Below are positions 17,745 through 26,488 of a DNA stretch of 64,000 nt, in pieces (position 1 is the stretch's first letter; every line of letters starts with the position of its first letter). Below the pieces are notes generated by a model. The model searched no databases. It saw only the letters and a list, made by a program, of their open reading frames with translations, and had not been told where the DNA came from. The stretch spans positions 9,982,001 to 10,046,000 of the forward strand of contig NZ_BJHV01000001.1 of the NCBI RefSeq assembly GCF_005405925.1, in the 5' to 3' direction. The translations under genes and the position numbers were made by a program. The DNA comes from Streptomyces antimycoticus (GTDB taxonomy: Bacteria > Actinomycetota > Actinomycetes > Streptomycetales > Streptomycetaceae).

Positions 17745-19318
17745 TGCCGACGGCGACCGGATTGCCCGCCCCCGGGGGCACCTCCCCGGACAAGGAGCGG
17801 CGCGGCGGCCTCGACCGGGTCCTCTCCTTCATCGAACGGGCCGGCAACGCCCTGCCCAACCCCATCGTGCTGTTCGCCGGGCTCTTCGTGCTGCTGGCCG
17901 TCCTCTCCACCGTCCTCGCCCTCATCGGCCTCTCCGTCACCGTCCCCGGCACCGATGACACCAAGGACATCGGCGGGCTGCTCACCGGTGCGGGGCTGCG
18001 CTGGCTGCTGGAGAACCTGATCCCCAACTTCGCCACCTTCCCGCCGATCGGCGCCGTCCTGGTGCTGATGATGGTGGTCGGACTCGCGGAGAAGACCGGT
18101 CTGCTGGAGACCGCGATGCGGGCCTCACTGGCCCGGGTGCCGCGTGCCGTGCTGCCGTACGCGGTGGCGGTCATCGCCAGCCAGGCGCACATGATGAGCG
18201 ATGTCGGCGCCATCGTGCTGCCCCCGCTGGCGGCCCTGGTGTTCAAGAGCGCCGGGCGCCATCCCGTGGCGGGCCTCATCGGCGGTTTCGCCTGTGTCAC
18301 CGCGGGCTACGCGGCCGGATTCACCATCGGCTCGCTCGACGCCCTGTACGTGGGCATCACCCAGCAGGCCGCCTCGGTGCTCCCGGCCGCCGAGGGCCTC
18401 CATATCCATGTGCTCATCAACTACTTCTTCACCGCCGCCAGCAGTGTCGTCCTGGGGTTGCTCGGCGGATTCCTCATCAGCCGCGTCCTCGAACCACGTC
18501 TGGGCCCCTACCAGGCGGCCGAGAGTGGCGAGACCTCGCGGGAGGACCTGACGCTCACCCCGGTGCAGCGCAAGGGGCTCGCGTACACCTGCGCGGTCGT
18601 CGGCCTGTACCTGGCGGCGGTCCTCGCGCTCTGGCTGCCACCGGGCGCCCCGCTGCGCGGAGAGGGCGGTGCCTTCGTGCCCTCGCCCGTGCTCAATGGT
18701 GTCGTCCCGGTCCTCTTCGGTGCCTTCCTGATCGCCGGGCTCACCTACGGCTTCACGGTCAGGAAGCTCACGGGCACCGAGGACGTGGTCACCGCCATGA
18801 CCGACTCGGTGAAGAACATGTCCGGCTACATCGTGATGATGTTCTTCGCGGCCCAGGTCATCGCGCTCTTCACCTGGTCCAACCTCGGGGTGCTGCTGGC
18901 GGTGAAGGCCGCCGCGCTGTTCAACGCCGTCGGTGTGACCGGCTTTTGGGCGAACATCGCGTTCGTCCTGTTGGCCTCGTGCCTCAACCTGGTGATCCTC
19001 TCCGGATCCGCCCTGTGGTCCCTGGTCGGTCCCGTGTTCATCCCGGCGTTCATGCTGATGGACATGAGTCCGGCGCTCAGCCAGGCGGCCTTCCGCATCG
19101 GTGACTCGGCGACCGGCGCCATCACCCCCATGAACCCGTATCTCCTCCTCATCCTGGCGATGGTCCGCGAATACGAACCGGAAGCCCGGCTGGGGACCCT
19201 CATCTCCCGGCTCGCCATCTTCGTGGTGCCGTTCCTGGTGGTGTGGCTGGCGATCCTCGGCATCTTCTACGGCCTGGACCTGCCGCTCGGTCCCGGAGCG
19301 CCTATCGGTGTCAAATGA
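17744..19318 (+). CDS. AbgT-family transporter
   Basis: This 524-aa multi-spanning membrane protein has AbgT-family blocks such as ERAGNALPNPIVLFAGLFVL, SDVGAIVLPPLAALVF, AGYAAGFTIGSLDAL and the C-terminal IGDSATGAITPMNPYLLL. AbgT proteins move p-aminobenzoyl-glutamate or act as antimetabolite efflux pumps. Pairing with an M38 hydrolase suggests handling of an N-acyl or N-aryl amino acid or dipeptide. A strong bidirectional terminator follows. Confidence 0.9.
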   Translation: MPTATGLPAPGGTSPDKERRGGLDRVLSFIERAGNALPNPIVLFAGLFVLLAVLSTVLALIGLSVTVPGTDDTKDIGGLLTGAGLRWLLENLIPNFATFPPIGAVLVLMMVVGLAEKTGLLETAMRASLARVPRAVLPYAVAVIASQAHMMSDVGAIVLPPLAALVFKSAGRHPVAGLIGGFACVTAGYAAGFTIGSLDALYVGITQQAASVLPAAEGLHIHVLINYFFTAASSVVLGLLGGFLISRVLEPRLGPYQAAESGETSREDLTLTPVQRKGLAYTCAVVGLYLAAVLALWLPPGAPLRGEGGAFVPSPVLNGVVPVLFGAFLIAGLTYGFTVRKLTGTEDVVTAMTDSVKNMSGYIVMMFFAAQVIALFTWSNLGVLLAVKAAALFNAVGVTGFWANIAFVLLASCLNLVILSGSALWSLVGPVFIPAFMLMDMSPALSQAAFRIGDSATGAITPMNPYLLLILAMVREYEPEARLGTLISRLAIFVVPFLVVWLAILGIFYGLDLPLGPGAPIGVK

Positions 19319-19323
19319 CGCTC

Positions 19324-19383
19324 CCCGATCACACGGTGGTGCCGTCCCCATACCCGTGGGGACGGCACCACCATGTGATCGGG
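19324..19383. terminator. Long perfect-type hairpin, bidirectional terminator
   Basis: The arms CCCGATCACA...CCGTCCCCA and TGGGGACGG...TGTGATCGGG pair over about 26 bp with a loop of about six bases. The hairpin lies between the convergent AbgT and DUF427 genes and can stop transcription from both sides. Confidence 0.85.
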
Positions 19384-19392
19384 TGTTGCCCC

Positions 19393-20193
19393 CTACCGGT
19401 GTTCGTTCTCCCAGATCACCCTGTTGACCGGGGCGGGGCGGGGGAGCGGCCGGCCGTCCAGATGGAGGTCGACCTTTTCGTTGTAGAAGGCGACCATCCC
19501 CGCGATGGGGGAGACCTGCCGGGTCGGGAAGTCGTATGCCCAGGCGAGGTCCGGGTAGGTGGCCGTGTCGGTCCGCACGGCCCAGTAGCCGCTCGTCGTC
19601 CCTTTGTACGGACAGCTGGTGACGGTGTCGGTGGGCTCCATGCGCGTCCAGTCGAGATACACCCGGTCCAGGTAGTAGCGCGTCGGGAGCCCGGTCTCCA
19701 CCACCATCACCGAGTTCGGGGCGTCGGCCAGCACGGTGCCGTCCAGTTCCACGCGGAGACCGCGGCCCGACCGGAGTGCGTCGACGCGGGTGTAGGGACT
19801 CCTGGGGTGGACGAACACCTGCTCGTCCTCCTCGTACCAGGCGTCGACGGCCTCCCACCGGAAGCTGACGTGGCCGACGATGCCGGAAGGCGCGTCCTCG
19901 GCCCACTCCCAGGCCGCGCCGGGGCGGGTGAGCGAGCCCAGTCGGAGGGTCTGGCGGCGCGCTCCGCCGACCTTCAGCGTCAGGTTCCGGCCCTCGTCGA
20001 CCAGCGCCCCCTCGGCGATGTCGTCGCGGGGAACGCAGTACTGCGGATAGCCCGGCCAGAGCCACACATAGCGCGCCCGCACGGTGTCGAAGACGAGGTG
20101 ACCGGCGACGTAGCCGCGGATGCGGCGCGGTACGGGCTCCACATGCCCGACCGGAACGATCATCCCGGGGTAGTCCGGGGTGTACTCGGTCAT
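19393..20193 (-). CDS. DUF427 (tandem) protein
   Basis: This 266-aa protein starts MTEYTPDYPGMIVPVGHVEP. It has two copies of the DUF427 fold: one around RIRGYVAGHLVFDTVRARYVW, and a second around GLRVELDGTVLADAPNSVMV with YYLDRVYLDWTRMEPTDTVT and CPYKGTTSGYWAV. The biochemical role of the family is unknown. It overlaps the small upstream gene by four bases. Confidence 0.88.
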   Translation of the reverse strand: MTEYTPDYPGMIVPVGHVEPVPRRIRGYVAGHLVFDTVRARYVWLWPGYPQYCVPRDDIAEGALVDEGRNLTLKVGGARRQTLRLGSLTRPGAAWEWAEDAPSGIVGHVSFRWEAVDAWYEEDEQVFVHPRSPYTRVDALRSGRGLRVELDGTVLADAPNSVMVVETGLPTRYYLDRVYLDWTRMEPTDTVTSCPYKGTTSGYWAVRTDTATYPDLAWAYDFPTRQVSPIAGMVAFYNEKVDLHLDGRPLPRPAPVNRVIWENEHR

Positions 20194-20591
20194 GCCTCTT
20201 CCAGGGCCTCTCCGAACTCGCGAAGCGCCTTGCCGTGCTGGCTGTGGGCGAGCCCGTGCCCGATCGCTATGGCCACCGCGACCGGCCACTCGATGATCTC
20301 GACCGCGGCGAGAAGGCCGACGCCCGCGAGAAAGCAGAGCTGTTCCTCCGACGGAAGCTCCACCCGCCGCCCCCCGAAGAACACGGTGACCGAATGGCGC
20401 GAGCAGACGCGGTCGGCCGCGGCGCGCGGTCCGTGGGATCCTCTCTTCGTGGCCGGAGCCGGTGCCCGGGAGTCTGCGCTGGTGGGAGGTGGTGTCTTGG
20501 TCGCTCTGGGCATTGCTTCGATCCGTTCATCGGTCTGTGACGGAACATTCGCGATGACACTTTCCACCCTAATCCCACCTCCACGGCTCAT
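20190..20591 (-). CDS. Small hydrophobic-tail protein upstream of DUF427
   Basis: The longest frame gives 133 aa; a start at ATG 20513 would give 107 aa. The N-terminal 65 residues are basic and low in complexity. The C-terminal part contains one hydrophobic segment (LCFLAGVGLLAAVEIIEWPV) and a polar tail. It is coupled to the DUF427 gene by ATGA. No family is recognised; it looks like a membrane-anchored accessory protein. Confidence 0.55.
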   Translation of the reverse strand: MSRGGGIRVESVIANVPSQTDERIEAMPRATKTPPPTSADSRAPAPATKRGSHGPRAAADRVCSRHSVTVFFGGRRVELPSEEQLCFLAGVGLLAAVEIIEWPVAVAIAIGHGLAHSQHGKALREFGEALEEA

Positions 20592-20784
20592 GCCCGATGG
20601 CAGCTACTTGCCATGATTTCGGCCGGTCCGGCGAGAAGCACGCGGTTGCGTCCACGGCCGGTGTATGCGGTCAGAGTGGCTCGCTCCGGTTGCGGCCAGG
20701 GGCTCGCAGAAGCATCGGTGGCGGCCTTAGCTTCGAGCCGAATCGTGGCCGCCGGCCACGGCTGACGCAACGGAGGAAGCGAGT

Positions 20785-21426
20785 ATGAGAGCGGTTTTAC
20801 GCAAGGCACGGGTGGGCGCGGTTGTCGCCACGGCTGCTGTACTGGGGCTGGCGGGGACGGTGGACGCGCAGGCCCTCGGGGCGGATGGGGCGCGTACCAC
20901 GGCAGCGGCCTCCAGCACCGCCGCGGCCGTCGACTACCAGACGTGGAAGAACGACGTCGACAAGGTGATGGACCAGGCGCTTCCCTACATACAGGAGCGC
21001 ATCCAGAACGGCGGGGGACAGAAGCAGGCGATCGTCCTCGACGTGGACAACACCTCGCTGGAGACGTACTTCCAGCTGTTCCCGCCGACTCCCGCCGTCG
21101 AGCGGGTCCTGGAGCTCACCCGCTACGCGAACGAGCGTGGAGTGGGCATCTTCTTCATCACCGCGCGCCCGGATGTACTCGAGCAGGTGACCCGGGGCAA
21201 CCTGGTGCACGTGGGCTACCCGATCACCGGCCTGTACCAGCGGTCGCTGGGTGACATCTTCGGTGACCCGACCGAGTACAAGACGGCCAAGCGGGCGGAG
21301 ATCGAGTCCCTGGGCTACACCATCATCGCCAACATTGGAAACAATCAGAGCGATCTTGTCGGGGACACGCCGAGCGCACGTTCAAACTGCCTGACTATGA
21401 CGGTCAGTTGTCCTGAATCGGAATAG
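20785..21426 (+). CDS. Secreted HAD-superfamily (class IIIB) acid phosphatase-like protein
   Basis: This 213-aa protein has an N-terminal signal peptide (RKARVGAVVATAAVLGLAG, then Ala-rich) and GGAGGA upstream of the ATG. The HAD nucleophile motif IVLDVDNTSLE gives the D-x-D-x-T pattern. Motif II is in FFITARPD, and motif IV is in IANIGNNQSDLVGD. These match plant acid phosphatase/class B enzymes that hydrolyse phosphate esters outside the cell. A hairpin follows the stop codon. Confidence 0.85.
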   Translation: MRAVLRKARVGAVVATAAVLGLAGTVDAQALGADGARTTAAASSTAAAVDYQTWKNDVDKVMDQALPYIQERIQNGGGQKQAIVLDVDNTSLETYFQLFPPTPAVERVLELTRYANERGVGIFFITARPDVLEQVTRGNLVHVGYPITGLYQRSLGDIFGDPTEYKTAKRAEIESLGYTIIANIGNNQSDLVGDTPSARSNCLTMTVSCPESE

Positions 21427-21431
21427 TGGGT

Positions 21432-21461
21432 TCCGGCGGTTCCCCGCAGAGGGCCGCCGGA
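21432..21461 (+). terminator. Hairpin after the HAD phosphatase gene
   Basis: TCCGGCGG and CCGCCGGA pair as an 8-bp stem with a 14-base loop, five bases after the stop codon. No U-tract follows, as is usual in streptomycetes. Confidence 0.5.
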
Positions 21462-21971
21462 GCCCGTCCACCGGTGGCTGTGCTTCCGGTTTTCCCCGGG
21501 GCGATGCCGGATACGGGTTTCCGGTTGCCTGGAGGCGAGAATCCGCACTCTACAATGAGGTTTCCCCCATTGTCTTTAGGGATTCAACCATTCCCCGTGC
21601 TGGTAGCGGATGGGTATAGTCCAGCGCCATGGTCGGTCAAGGTATGATCGTTGCGTCTTTGCTCGCGGGGGACGAGGTGCCCATGGAAAGTGCGTGCCAC
21701 GTTCCGAGCGCGGACGGTGTGGTCGAACAGCGATCTCCCTGTTCTCCCTGAACTGCCTTGATCCCATGGCGTACTCGTGAGTCGCAACCCTTCCTTTCGG
21801 CAACAACGCCGGGTTCAGGACGTAATCCCAGGCTTCAGGGGAGCTGTGCCAAGCTCTTGCAATGACGCGTTCATCATCGCCAAGAATTCCACCGGTCCGG
21901 ATCCCGAACCAGACCCGGATATCACACCGTTAAGACCGCGCGGCGCGGTCTTCAGCGGAGAGATAGAGCGC
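21462..21971. promoter_or_regulatory. Gene-free upstream region of the cluster regulator
   Basis: About 500 bp without a supported gene. It is richer in A+T than its neighbours around 21550-21660, as promoters in streptomycetes often are. A reading frame from GTG 21777 runs into the regulator, but it uses atypical codons before 21972, so I regard it as leader rather than coding. No operator could be assigned. Confidence 0.5.
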
Positions 21972-22706
21972 ATGCTCCTGGAGGCCGGCCGACTGGTCAA
22001 GACGGCCGTCGACCGCCATCGCAGCGAAGAACGGCTCCTGACCGAGATGGAGCCGGAGGAGGGCGTGGACGCCGCCGAGCACGTCATCGAGTCGGCGCAA
22101 CAGAGCCTCTCCGTCGTGTTCACCGGCGGCAACGACCAGCGGGCCGCCAGGCTTGTCGCGCTGCTGGGCAGGGCCGTCGCCCGAGGGGTCGACGTGCGCC
22201 TGCTGGGGCGAGTGGGGCTGATGGACGAGCGGTACCTCCTGAAGTGCCTGGAGAGGTACGCATCCGGAGTCGACGTCAGACTCATCGGGGAGCCGCTGCA
22301 CGGAATGGTGCTCGCCGACGGTTCGGTGAGCGTGGTGTGGACCGGTTCGGACGAACTCTCGCGCGAGGCCGTGCTGGTGCGGGCGCCGGCCGTGCTGCGC
22401 AATCTGCGCACCCTGTTCATGATCTCCTGGAACGGCAGCGCGGCGCTGGAGGACCACCGCCGCCTCAGCGTCCGAACCCGCAGCGTCATGGCCCGGCGGA
22501 TACTGATGGCGCTGAGTTCGGGGCGTACGGACGAAGCCGCGGCACGGGAAATCGGTATGTCGGTCCGCACCTATCGAAGGAACGTAGCCGAAATCACCCG
22601 TGAACTCGGTGCGAATTCACGATTCCAGGCCGGTGCCCGCGCGGTGGAGCTCGGTCTGCTGCCATATGTGGACCCCGTCGATGATGAGGACTCGCAGCCT
22701 GCGTAA
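21972..22706 (+). CDS. LuxR-type HTH transcriptional regulator, first gene of the lipopeptide cluster
   Basis: The protein has about 244 aa from ATG 21972 (MLLEAGRLVKTAVDRHRSEE), which has GGAGAG nine bases upstream. Starts at GTG 21777 or GTG 21846 would add 65 or 42 low-complexity residues. The middle region (SAQQSLSVVFTGGNDQRAAR, then GVDVRLLGRVGLMDERYL) resembles the phospholipase-D-like effector fold seen in TrmB-type and related regulators. The last 65 residues form a LuxR/GerE helix-turn-helix (LSSGRTDEAAAREIGMSVRT, then ELGANSRFQAGARAVELGLL). No receiver domain or PAS domain is present. It probably activates the neighbouring biosynthetic genes. Confidence 0.8.
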   Translation: MLLEAGRLVKTAVDRHRSEERLLTEMEPEEGVDAAEHVIESAQQSLSVVFTGGNDQRAARLVALLGRAVARGVDVRLLGRVGLMDERYLLKCLERYASGVDVRLIGEPLHGMVLADGSVSVVWTGSDELSREAVLVRAPAVLRNLRTLFMISWNGSAALEDHRRLSVRTRSVMARRILMALSSGRTDEAAAREIGMSVRTYRRNVAEITRELGANSRFQAGARAVELGLLPYVDPVDDEDSQPA

Positions 22707-22874
22707 TCCCCCGGCAGCGGTCAGAACCTGTCAGGACGAGTCGGCTCTCCCGAACTCCTCCGCACCGTCTGGCAACTTGTTGTATGGGCCTTGCAGGGGA
22801 ATGAGCGGCGAATGTAGGAACTTCCCAGCCTCTCATGCATTGCCCGATCCGCTCCCTGCGAGGAATGACATCCG

Positions 22875-23828
22875 GTGAATAGCGCGATGATTGAAGTGAC
22901 GGACTTAAGCCGGTCCTACGGCAGCACACGGGCGCTGGACGGTGTCAGCTTCCGTATCGGGGAGGGCGAGGTTTTGTGCCTGCTCGGCCACAACGGAGCG
23001 GGCAAGAGCACACTGGTGAGCATCCTCGCCACCGCGCTGCCGCCCAGCCAGGGCACGGCGCGGGTGGCCGGATACGACGTGGTGCGCGAGGCCCGTGAGG
23101 TACGTCGGCGCATCGGCCTGACGGGACAGCTCGCCGCGGTGGACGAGAGCCTCTCCGGCCGGGACAACCTCATCCTGGTGGCCCGCTTGCTCGGCGCGAG
23201 CCGCACCGAGGCCCGGGCGAGAGCGGATGAGCTCCTGCAGACCTTCGCCCTGACCGGCGCGGCCGACCGGGCGGCGGCCACCTACTCGGGAGGCATGCGC
23301 CGCCGCCTCGACCTCGCCAGCAGCTTCGTCAGCCGCCCCCAGGTGCTGTTCCTCGACGAACCCACCACCGGACTCGACCCGGTCAGCCGCAGCGGGCTGT
23401 GGGACTCGGTCCGCTCGGCGGTGGCGGGCGGCACCACCGTCCTGCTGACCACTCAGTACCTCGAAGAGGCCGAACAACTCGCGGACCGGGTCATCGTGCT
23501 GGGCCGCGGCCGGACCATCGCCGACGGCTCGGTGGCCCAGCTCAAGAGGCAACTCGGCGTCAGCTCGGTCCGCGCCACCCTCGCCGAACCGGCGGCCGAG
23601 CCGGCCGCATGGGCCGCGCTGCGCCACGCGGGGCTCGAGCCGCAGCCCGGTGAGCCCGCGGGCACGGTGTGCGTCCCCGTGCGCGAGTCCGCCGCCCTGG
23701 CCGCCGTCGTACGGGCCCTGGACGACGCGGGAGTGGCGATCACCGGGATCTCGCTGTCTGAGCCGACTCTCGACGACGTCTATGTGGCCCTCGCCGAGGG
23801 TTTGTCCGACCTGCCGGTCCTCTCCTGA
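22875..23828 (+). CDS. ABC transporter ATP-binding protein (DrrA type)
   Basis: This 317-aa protein has Walker A GHNGAGKST, Q-loop region GLTGQLAAVDESL, signature YSGGMRRRLD and Walker B VLFLDEPTTGLDP. The C-terminal region ends with LSEPTLDDVYVALAEG, typical of daunorubicin-resistance ATPases. GTG 22875 has GAGGA upstream. No permease follows it; the only ABC-2 permease in the cluster is at 32103-32933 on the other strand, and the two are probably partners in product export or self-resistance. Confidence 0.9.
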   Translation: MNSAMIEVTDLSRSYGSTRALDGVSFRIGEGEVLCLLGHNGAGKSTLVSILATALPPSQGTARVAGYDVVREAREVRRRIGLTGQLAAVDESLSGRDNLILVARLLGASRTEARARADELLQTFALTGAADRAAATYSGGMRRRLDLASSFVSRPQVLFLDEPTTGLDPVSRSGLWDSVRSAVAGGTTVLLTTQYLEEAEQLADRVIVLGRGRTIADGSVAQLKRQLGVSSVRATLAEPAAEPAAWAALRHAGLEPQPGEPAGTVCVPVRESAALAAVVRALDDAGVAITGISLSEPTLDDVYVALAEGLSDLPVLS

Positions 23829-23877
23829 TTCCCACCCCCGGGCCCCGGCCGACAGGCCATGCCCCCACGACCGCCGC

Positions 23878-23914
23878 GGGGCGTCCGCCGGATCCCCGAT
23901 CCGCGGAACGCCCC
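23878..23914 (+). terminator. Bulged hairpin just upstream of dabA
   Basis: GGGGCGT...CGGATC pairs with GATCCG...ACGCCCC around a CCC loop with two single-base bulges, about 16 bp of stem. It ends only about 20 bases before the dabA start and could be a terminator for the ABC gene or an attenuator for the dab operon. Confidence 0.45.
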
Positions 23915-23933
23915 CGGATTCCGAGGAGTCTCC

Positions 23934-25007
23934 ATGCCGCTGTCCGCATTGACCTATCGCTCCATCACCGAGGCCCAGATGCTGCCACGCCTCATCCGGC
24001 TCGGCCCCAATCTGTACGGCGCGGTCTTCACCCTGATGAAACTGGTGCCCGCCCAGTACATCCTGCGTCGCGCGCTGCAACGCGGTGAGCTGACCGAGGA
24101 CACCGTGATCGTCGAGACCACCTCGGGCACCTTCGGACTCTCCCTCGCGATGCAGGCCGCGCTGATGGAGCGTGAGCTGATCCTGGTGAGTGACCCCGCC
24201 ATCGACGACAACCTCCACCGCAGACTGACCGACCTCGGCGCCAAGGTGGAGATGTGCCTGGAGCCCGCGCCGGTCGGCGGCTATCAGGGAGCCCGGCTGA
24301 CCAAGTTGGCGGAGATCCGCGCCTCGCTGCCGTCCACCTTCTGCCCCGAGCAGTACAACAACCCGGACAACGCCCGCTCCTACCACGTGGTGGCCGATCA
24401 ACTCGTGCGCACCTTCGGCACCGTCGACTGCCTGGTCGGCACCGTCGGCACCGCCGGATCGATGTGCGGCACCGGGGGCGGGCTGCGCGAATACAGCTCA
24501 CACACCCAGGTCATCGGGGTCGACAGCCACCGCAGCGTGCTGTTCGGCCAGCCCGACGGGCCCCGCTCGCTGCGCGGCCTGGGCAACAGCCTGTGGCCCG
24601 CCAACCTCGACCACACCCTCTTCGACGAAATCCACTGGTGCAGCGCGGCCGAGGCATACGCCCAGACCCGGGCCCTGCACGCCGAATCCGCCCTCTTCCA
24701 GGGCCCCACCAGCGGCGCCGCCCATCTGGTCGCCCAATGGTGGGCGGCGAAGAACCCGGACGGACTCTGTGTGGTGATCCTGCCCGACGAGGGATACCGC
24801 TACCAGGCCACGGTCTACGACGACGCATGGCTCGCCGCCAACGGCGAGCTGCTCACCGAGCGTCCCACCGAGCCGATCACCGTCGCGTCCCCCGCCGAGG
24901 CCGGTGACCGCTGGACCCGACTCGTCTGGGGCCGCCGCTCCTACGAGGAGGTCCCCGGCGTCGTGCCCAGGGTGACGCACCCCCTCGCCGAGCGGGCCCT
25001 GTCGTGA
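23934..25007 (+). CDS. dabA: DabA: PLP-dependent cysteine-synthase-like enzyme for 2,3-diamino acid synthesis
   Basis: This 357-aa protein starts at ATG 23934 (MPLSALTYRSITEAQMLPRL) with GAGGAG upstream. VIVETTSGTFGLSLAMQAAL is the substrate loop of fold-type II PLP enzymes. The glycine-rich phosphate-binding loop is GTVGTAGSMCGTGGGLREYS. Lys36 in FTLMK is the candidate Schiff-base lysine, although the spacing around it differs from classic cysteine synthases. Homologues occur in friulimicin and laspartomycin clusters. The likely reaction is beta-replacement on an activated Ser or Thr with an amine donor such as aspartate. It overlaps dabB by four bases. The split between Dap and Dab product cannot be settled by eye. 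Confidence 0.82.
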   Translation: MPLSALTYRSITEAQMLPRLIRLGPNLYGAVFTLMKLVPAQYILRRALQRGELTEDTVIVETTSGTFGLSLAMQAALMERELILVSDPAIDDNLHRRLTDLGAKVEMCLEPAPVGGYQGARLTKLAEIRASLPSTFCPEQYNNPDNARSYHVVADQLVRTFGTVDCLVGTVGTAGSMCGTGGGLREYSSHTQVIGVDSHRSVLFGQPDGPRSLRGLGNSLWPANLDHTLFDEIHWCSAAEAYAQTRALHAESALFQGPTSGAAHLVAQWWAAKNPDGLCVVILPDEGYRYQATVYDDAWLAANGELLTERPTEPITVASPAEAGDRWTRLVWGRRSYEEVPGVVPRVTHPLAERALS

Positions 25008-26488
25008 GCTCCACCGGACGGCTCACCCACATCCTCGGCCCGCGCACCCGCCGCGTCGTCTACGGCGAACCGGATCCCGGCGCCATACACGGGGAACTGG
25101 AGCCCATCAGCACCATCGACATGGCACACGTGGTCATGCTCACCGAGTGCGGGCTGCTGCCCGCCGACACGGCCGCCGCGCTCCTGGAGCGCATCACCCG
25201 GCTGCGAGAAGAAGGCTTCGGCAGTCTGCACGGGCTGCCGGCGCCGCGCGGCCTGTACTTGATGTACGAGGGCCATCTGGTGGCCGAACTCGGCGCCGAC
25301 GTGGGCGGAAAGCTGCACACCGGACGCTCCCGCAACGACATCAAGGCGACCGTCACCGCGATGCGGCTGCGCGCCGAACTGACCGGCCTGCTCGGCGAGG
25401 TGCTGAGGCTTCAGGCGGTCCTGCTCTCCCGGGCACGCGCCCACCGCGACGTGGTGATGCCCATCTACACCCACTTCCAGCCGGCCATGCCGATCAGCTA
25501 CGGCTACTACCTGTGCGGGATAGCCACCGCGCTCGATCGCGACATCACCGCGCTGCGCCAGACGCTGGACGAGCTGGACCGCTGCCCCCTGGGCGCCGGG
25601 GCGGTCTCCGGGACGGACCTGCCCATCGAACCGGCACGCACCGCCTCCCTGCTGGGGTTCGCCGGCCCACCGCTGCACGCGATCGACGCGGTGGCCGCAC
25701 GGGACACCCTGCTGCGCGCGCTGGCCGCCGCGTCCTCGGCCGGGGTGACGCTCAGCCGGCTCGCCACCGACCTGCAGCTGTGGAGCACCCAGGAGTTCGG
25801 GCTGATCGAGTTCCCCGAACGGCTCGTCGGCGGCAGTTCGGCCATGCCCCAGAAGCGCAACGCGTTCCTGCTGGAACACGTCAAGGCCAAGGCGGGCGCG
25901 GCCATCGGCGCCTGGACGGCCTCCGCCTCGGCCATGAAGTCCGCGCCGTTCACCAACTCCATCGAGGTCGGCACCGAGGCCGTAACCCCGGCCTGGCCCG
26001 CGCTGGCCGCCGTACGAGACTCCGTCCTCCTCGCCCAGGTGCTCGTCAGCGGCGCCCGCCCGGCCGTGGAGCGGATGGAACGGCGTACGGCGGAGAGCTT
26101 CGTGACCGCCACCGTGATCGCCAACAGACTGGTCGCACAAGGGGTACCGTTCCGCACCGCCCACCACATCGTGGGCGCCGCCGTGCGCGAGGCGATCGAG
26201 AGCGGGGCCACGGAACTCACCAAGATCGCCCTGCCCGACGGGGCCCCCACCGGTACGGCCACCGAGCTCTCCTCCCTGCGGGACGTCGTCGCGGCACACG
26301 ACCGCGGCGGCGGCCCCGGCGAGTTAGACGCGGCCGTGGCCGTCCTGCGGGAGCGGCTCGCCGCCCATGGACAACGGCTCGCCGACCACCGCGGCCGGAC
26401 GCGGGACGCGGAGCGGAGGCTGCATACCGCGGTCGACGCGCTCCTGGCGGGCCACGGATCCACGGCGGGAAAGGACGGACAACGGTGA
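25004..26488 (+). CDS. dabB: DabB: argininosuccinate-lyase-like enzyme
   Basis: This 494-aa protein belongs to the fumarase/aspartase superfamily. GKLHTGRSRNDIKATV and YTHFQPAMPISYG are argininosuccinate lyase blocks, and the signature loop GGSSAMPQKRNAF carries the catalytic Ser. It probably cleaves the DabA adduct (an aspartyl-diamino acid conjugate) by beta-elimination, releasing fumarate and the free diamino acid. This is inferred from the gene pairing; housekeeping arginine genes are absent here. It overlaps both neighbours by four bases, as part of a tight dabABC-A-T-TE operon. Confidence 0.85.
   Translation: MSSTGRLTHILGPRTRRVVYGEPDPGAIHGELEPISTIDMAHVVMLTECGLLPADTAAALLERITRLREEGFGSLHGLPAPRGLYLMYEGHLVAELGADVGGKLHTGRSRNDIKATVTAMRLRAELTGLLGEVLRLQAVLLSRARAHRDVVMPIYTHFQPAMPISYGYYLCGIATALDRDITALRQTLDELDRCPLGAGAVSGTDLPIEPARTASLLGFAGPPLHAIDAVAARDTLLRALAAASSAGVTLSRLATDLQLWSTQEFGLIEFPERLVGGSSAMPQKRNAFLLEHVKAKAGAAIGAWTASASAMKSAPFTNSIEVGTEAVTPAWPALAAVRDSVLLAQVLVSGARPAVERMERRTAESFVTATVIANRLVAQGVPFRTAHHIVGAAVREAIESGATELTKIALPDGAPTGTATELSSLRDVVAAHDRGGGPGELDAAVAVLRERLAAHGQRLADHRGRTRDAERRLHTAVDALLAGHGSTAGKDGQR

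Noticed and set aside
21777..21971. A 65-residue N-terminal extension of the LuxR-type regulator from GTG 21777.
   Set aside because: Third-codon positions are not G+C-rich as in the rest of the gene, and a better ribosome site precedes ATG 21972.
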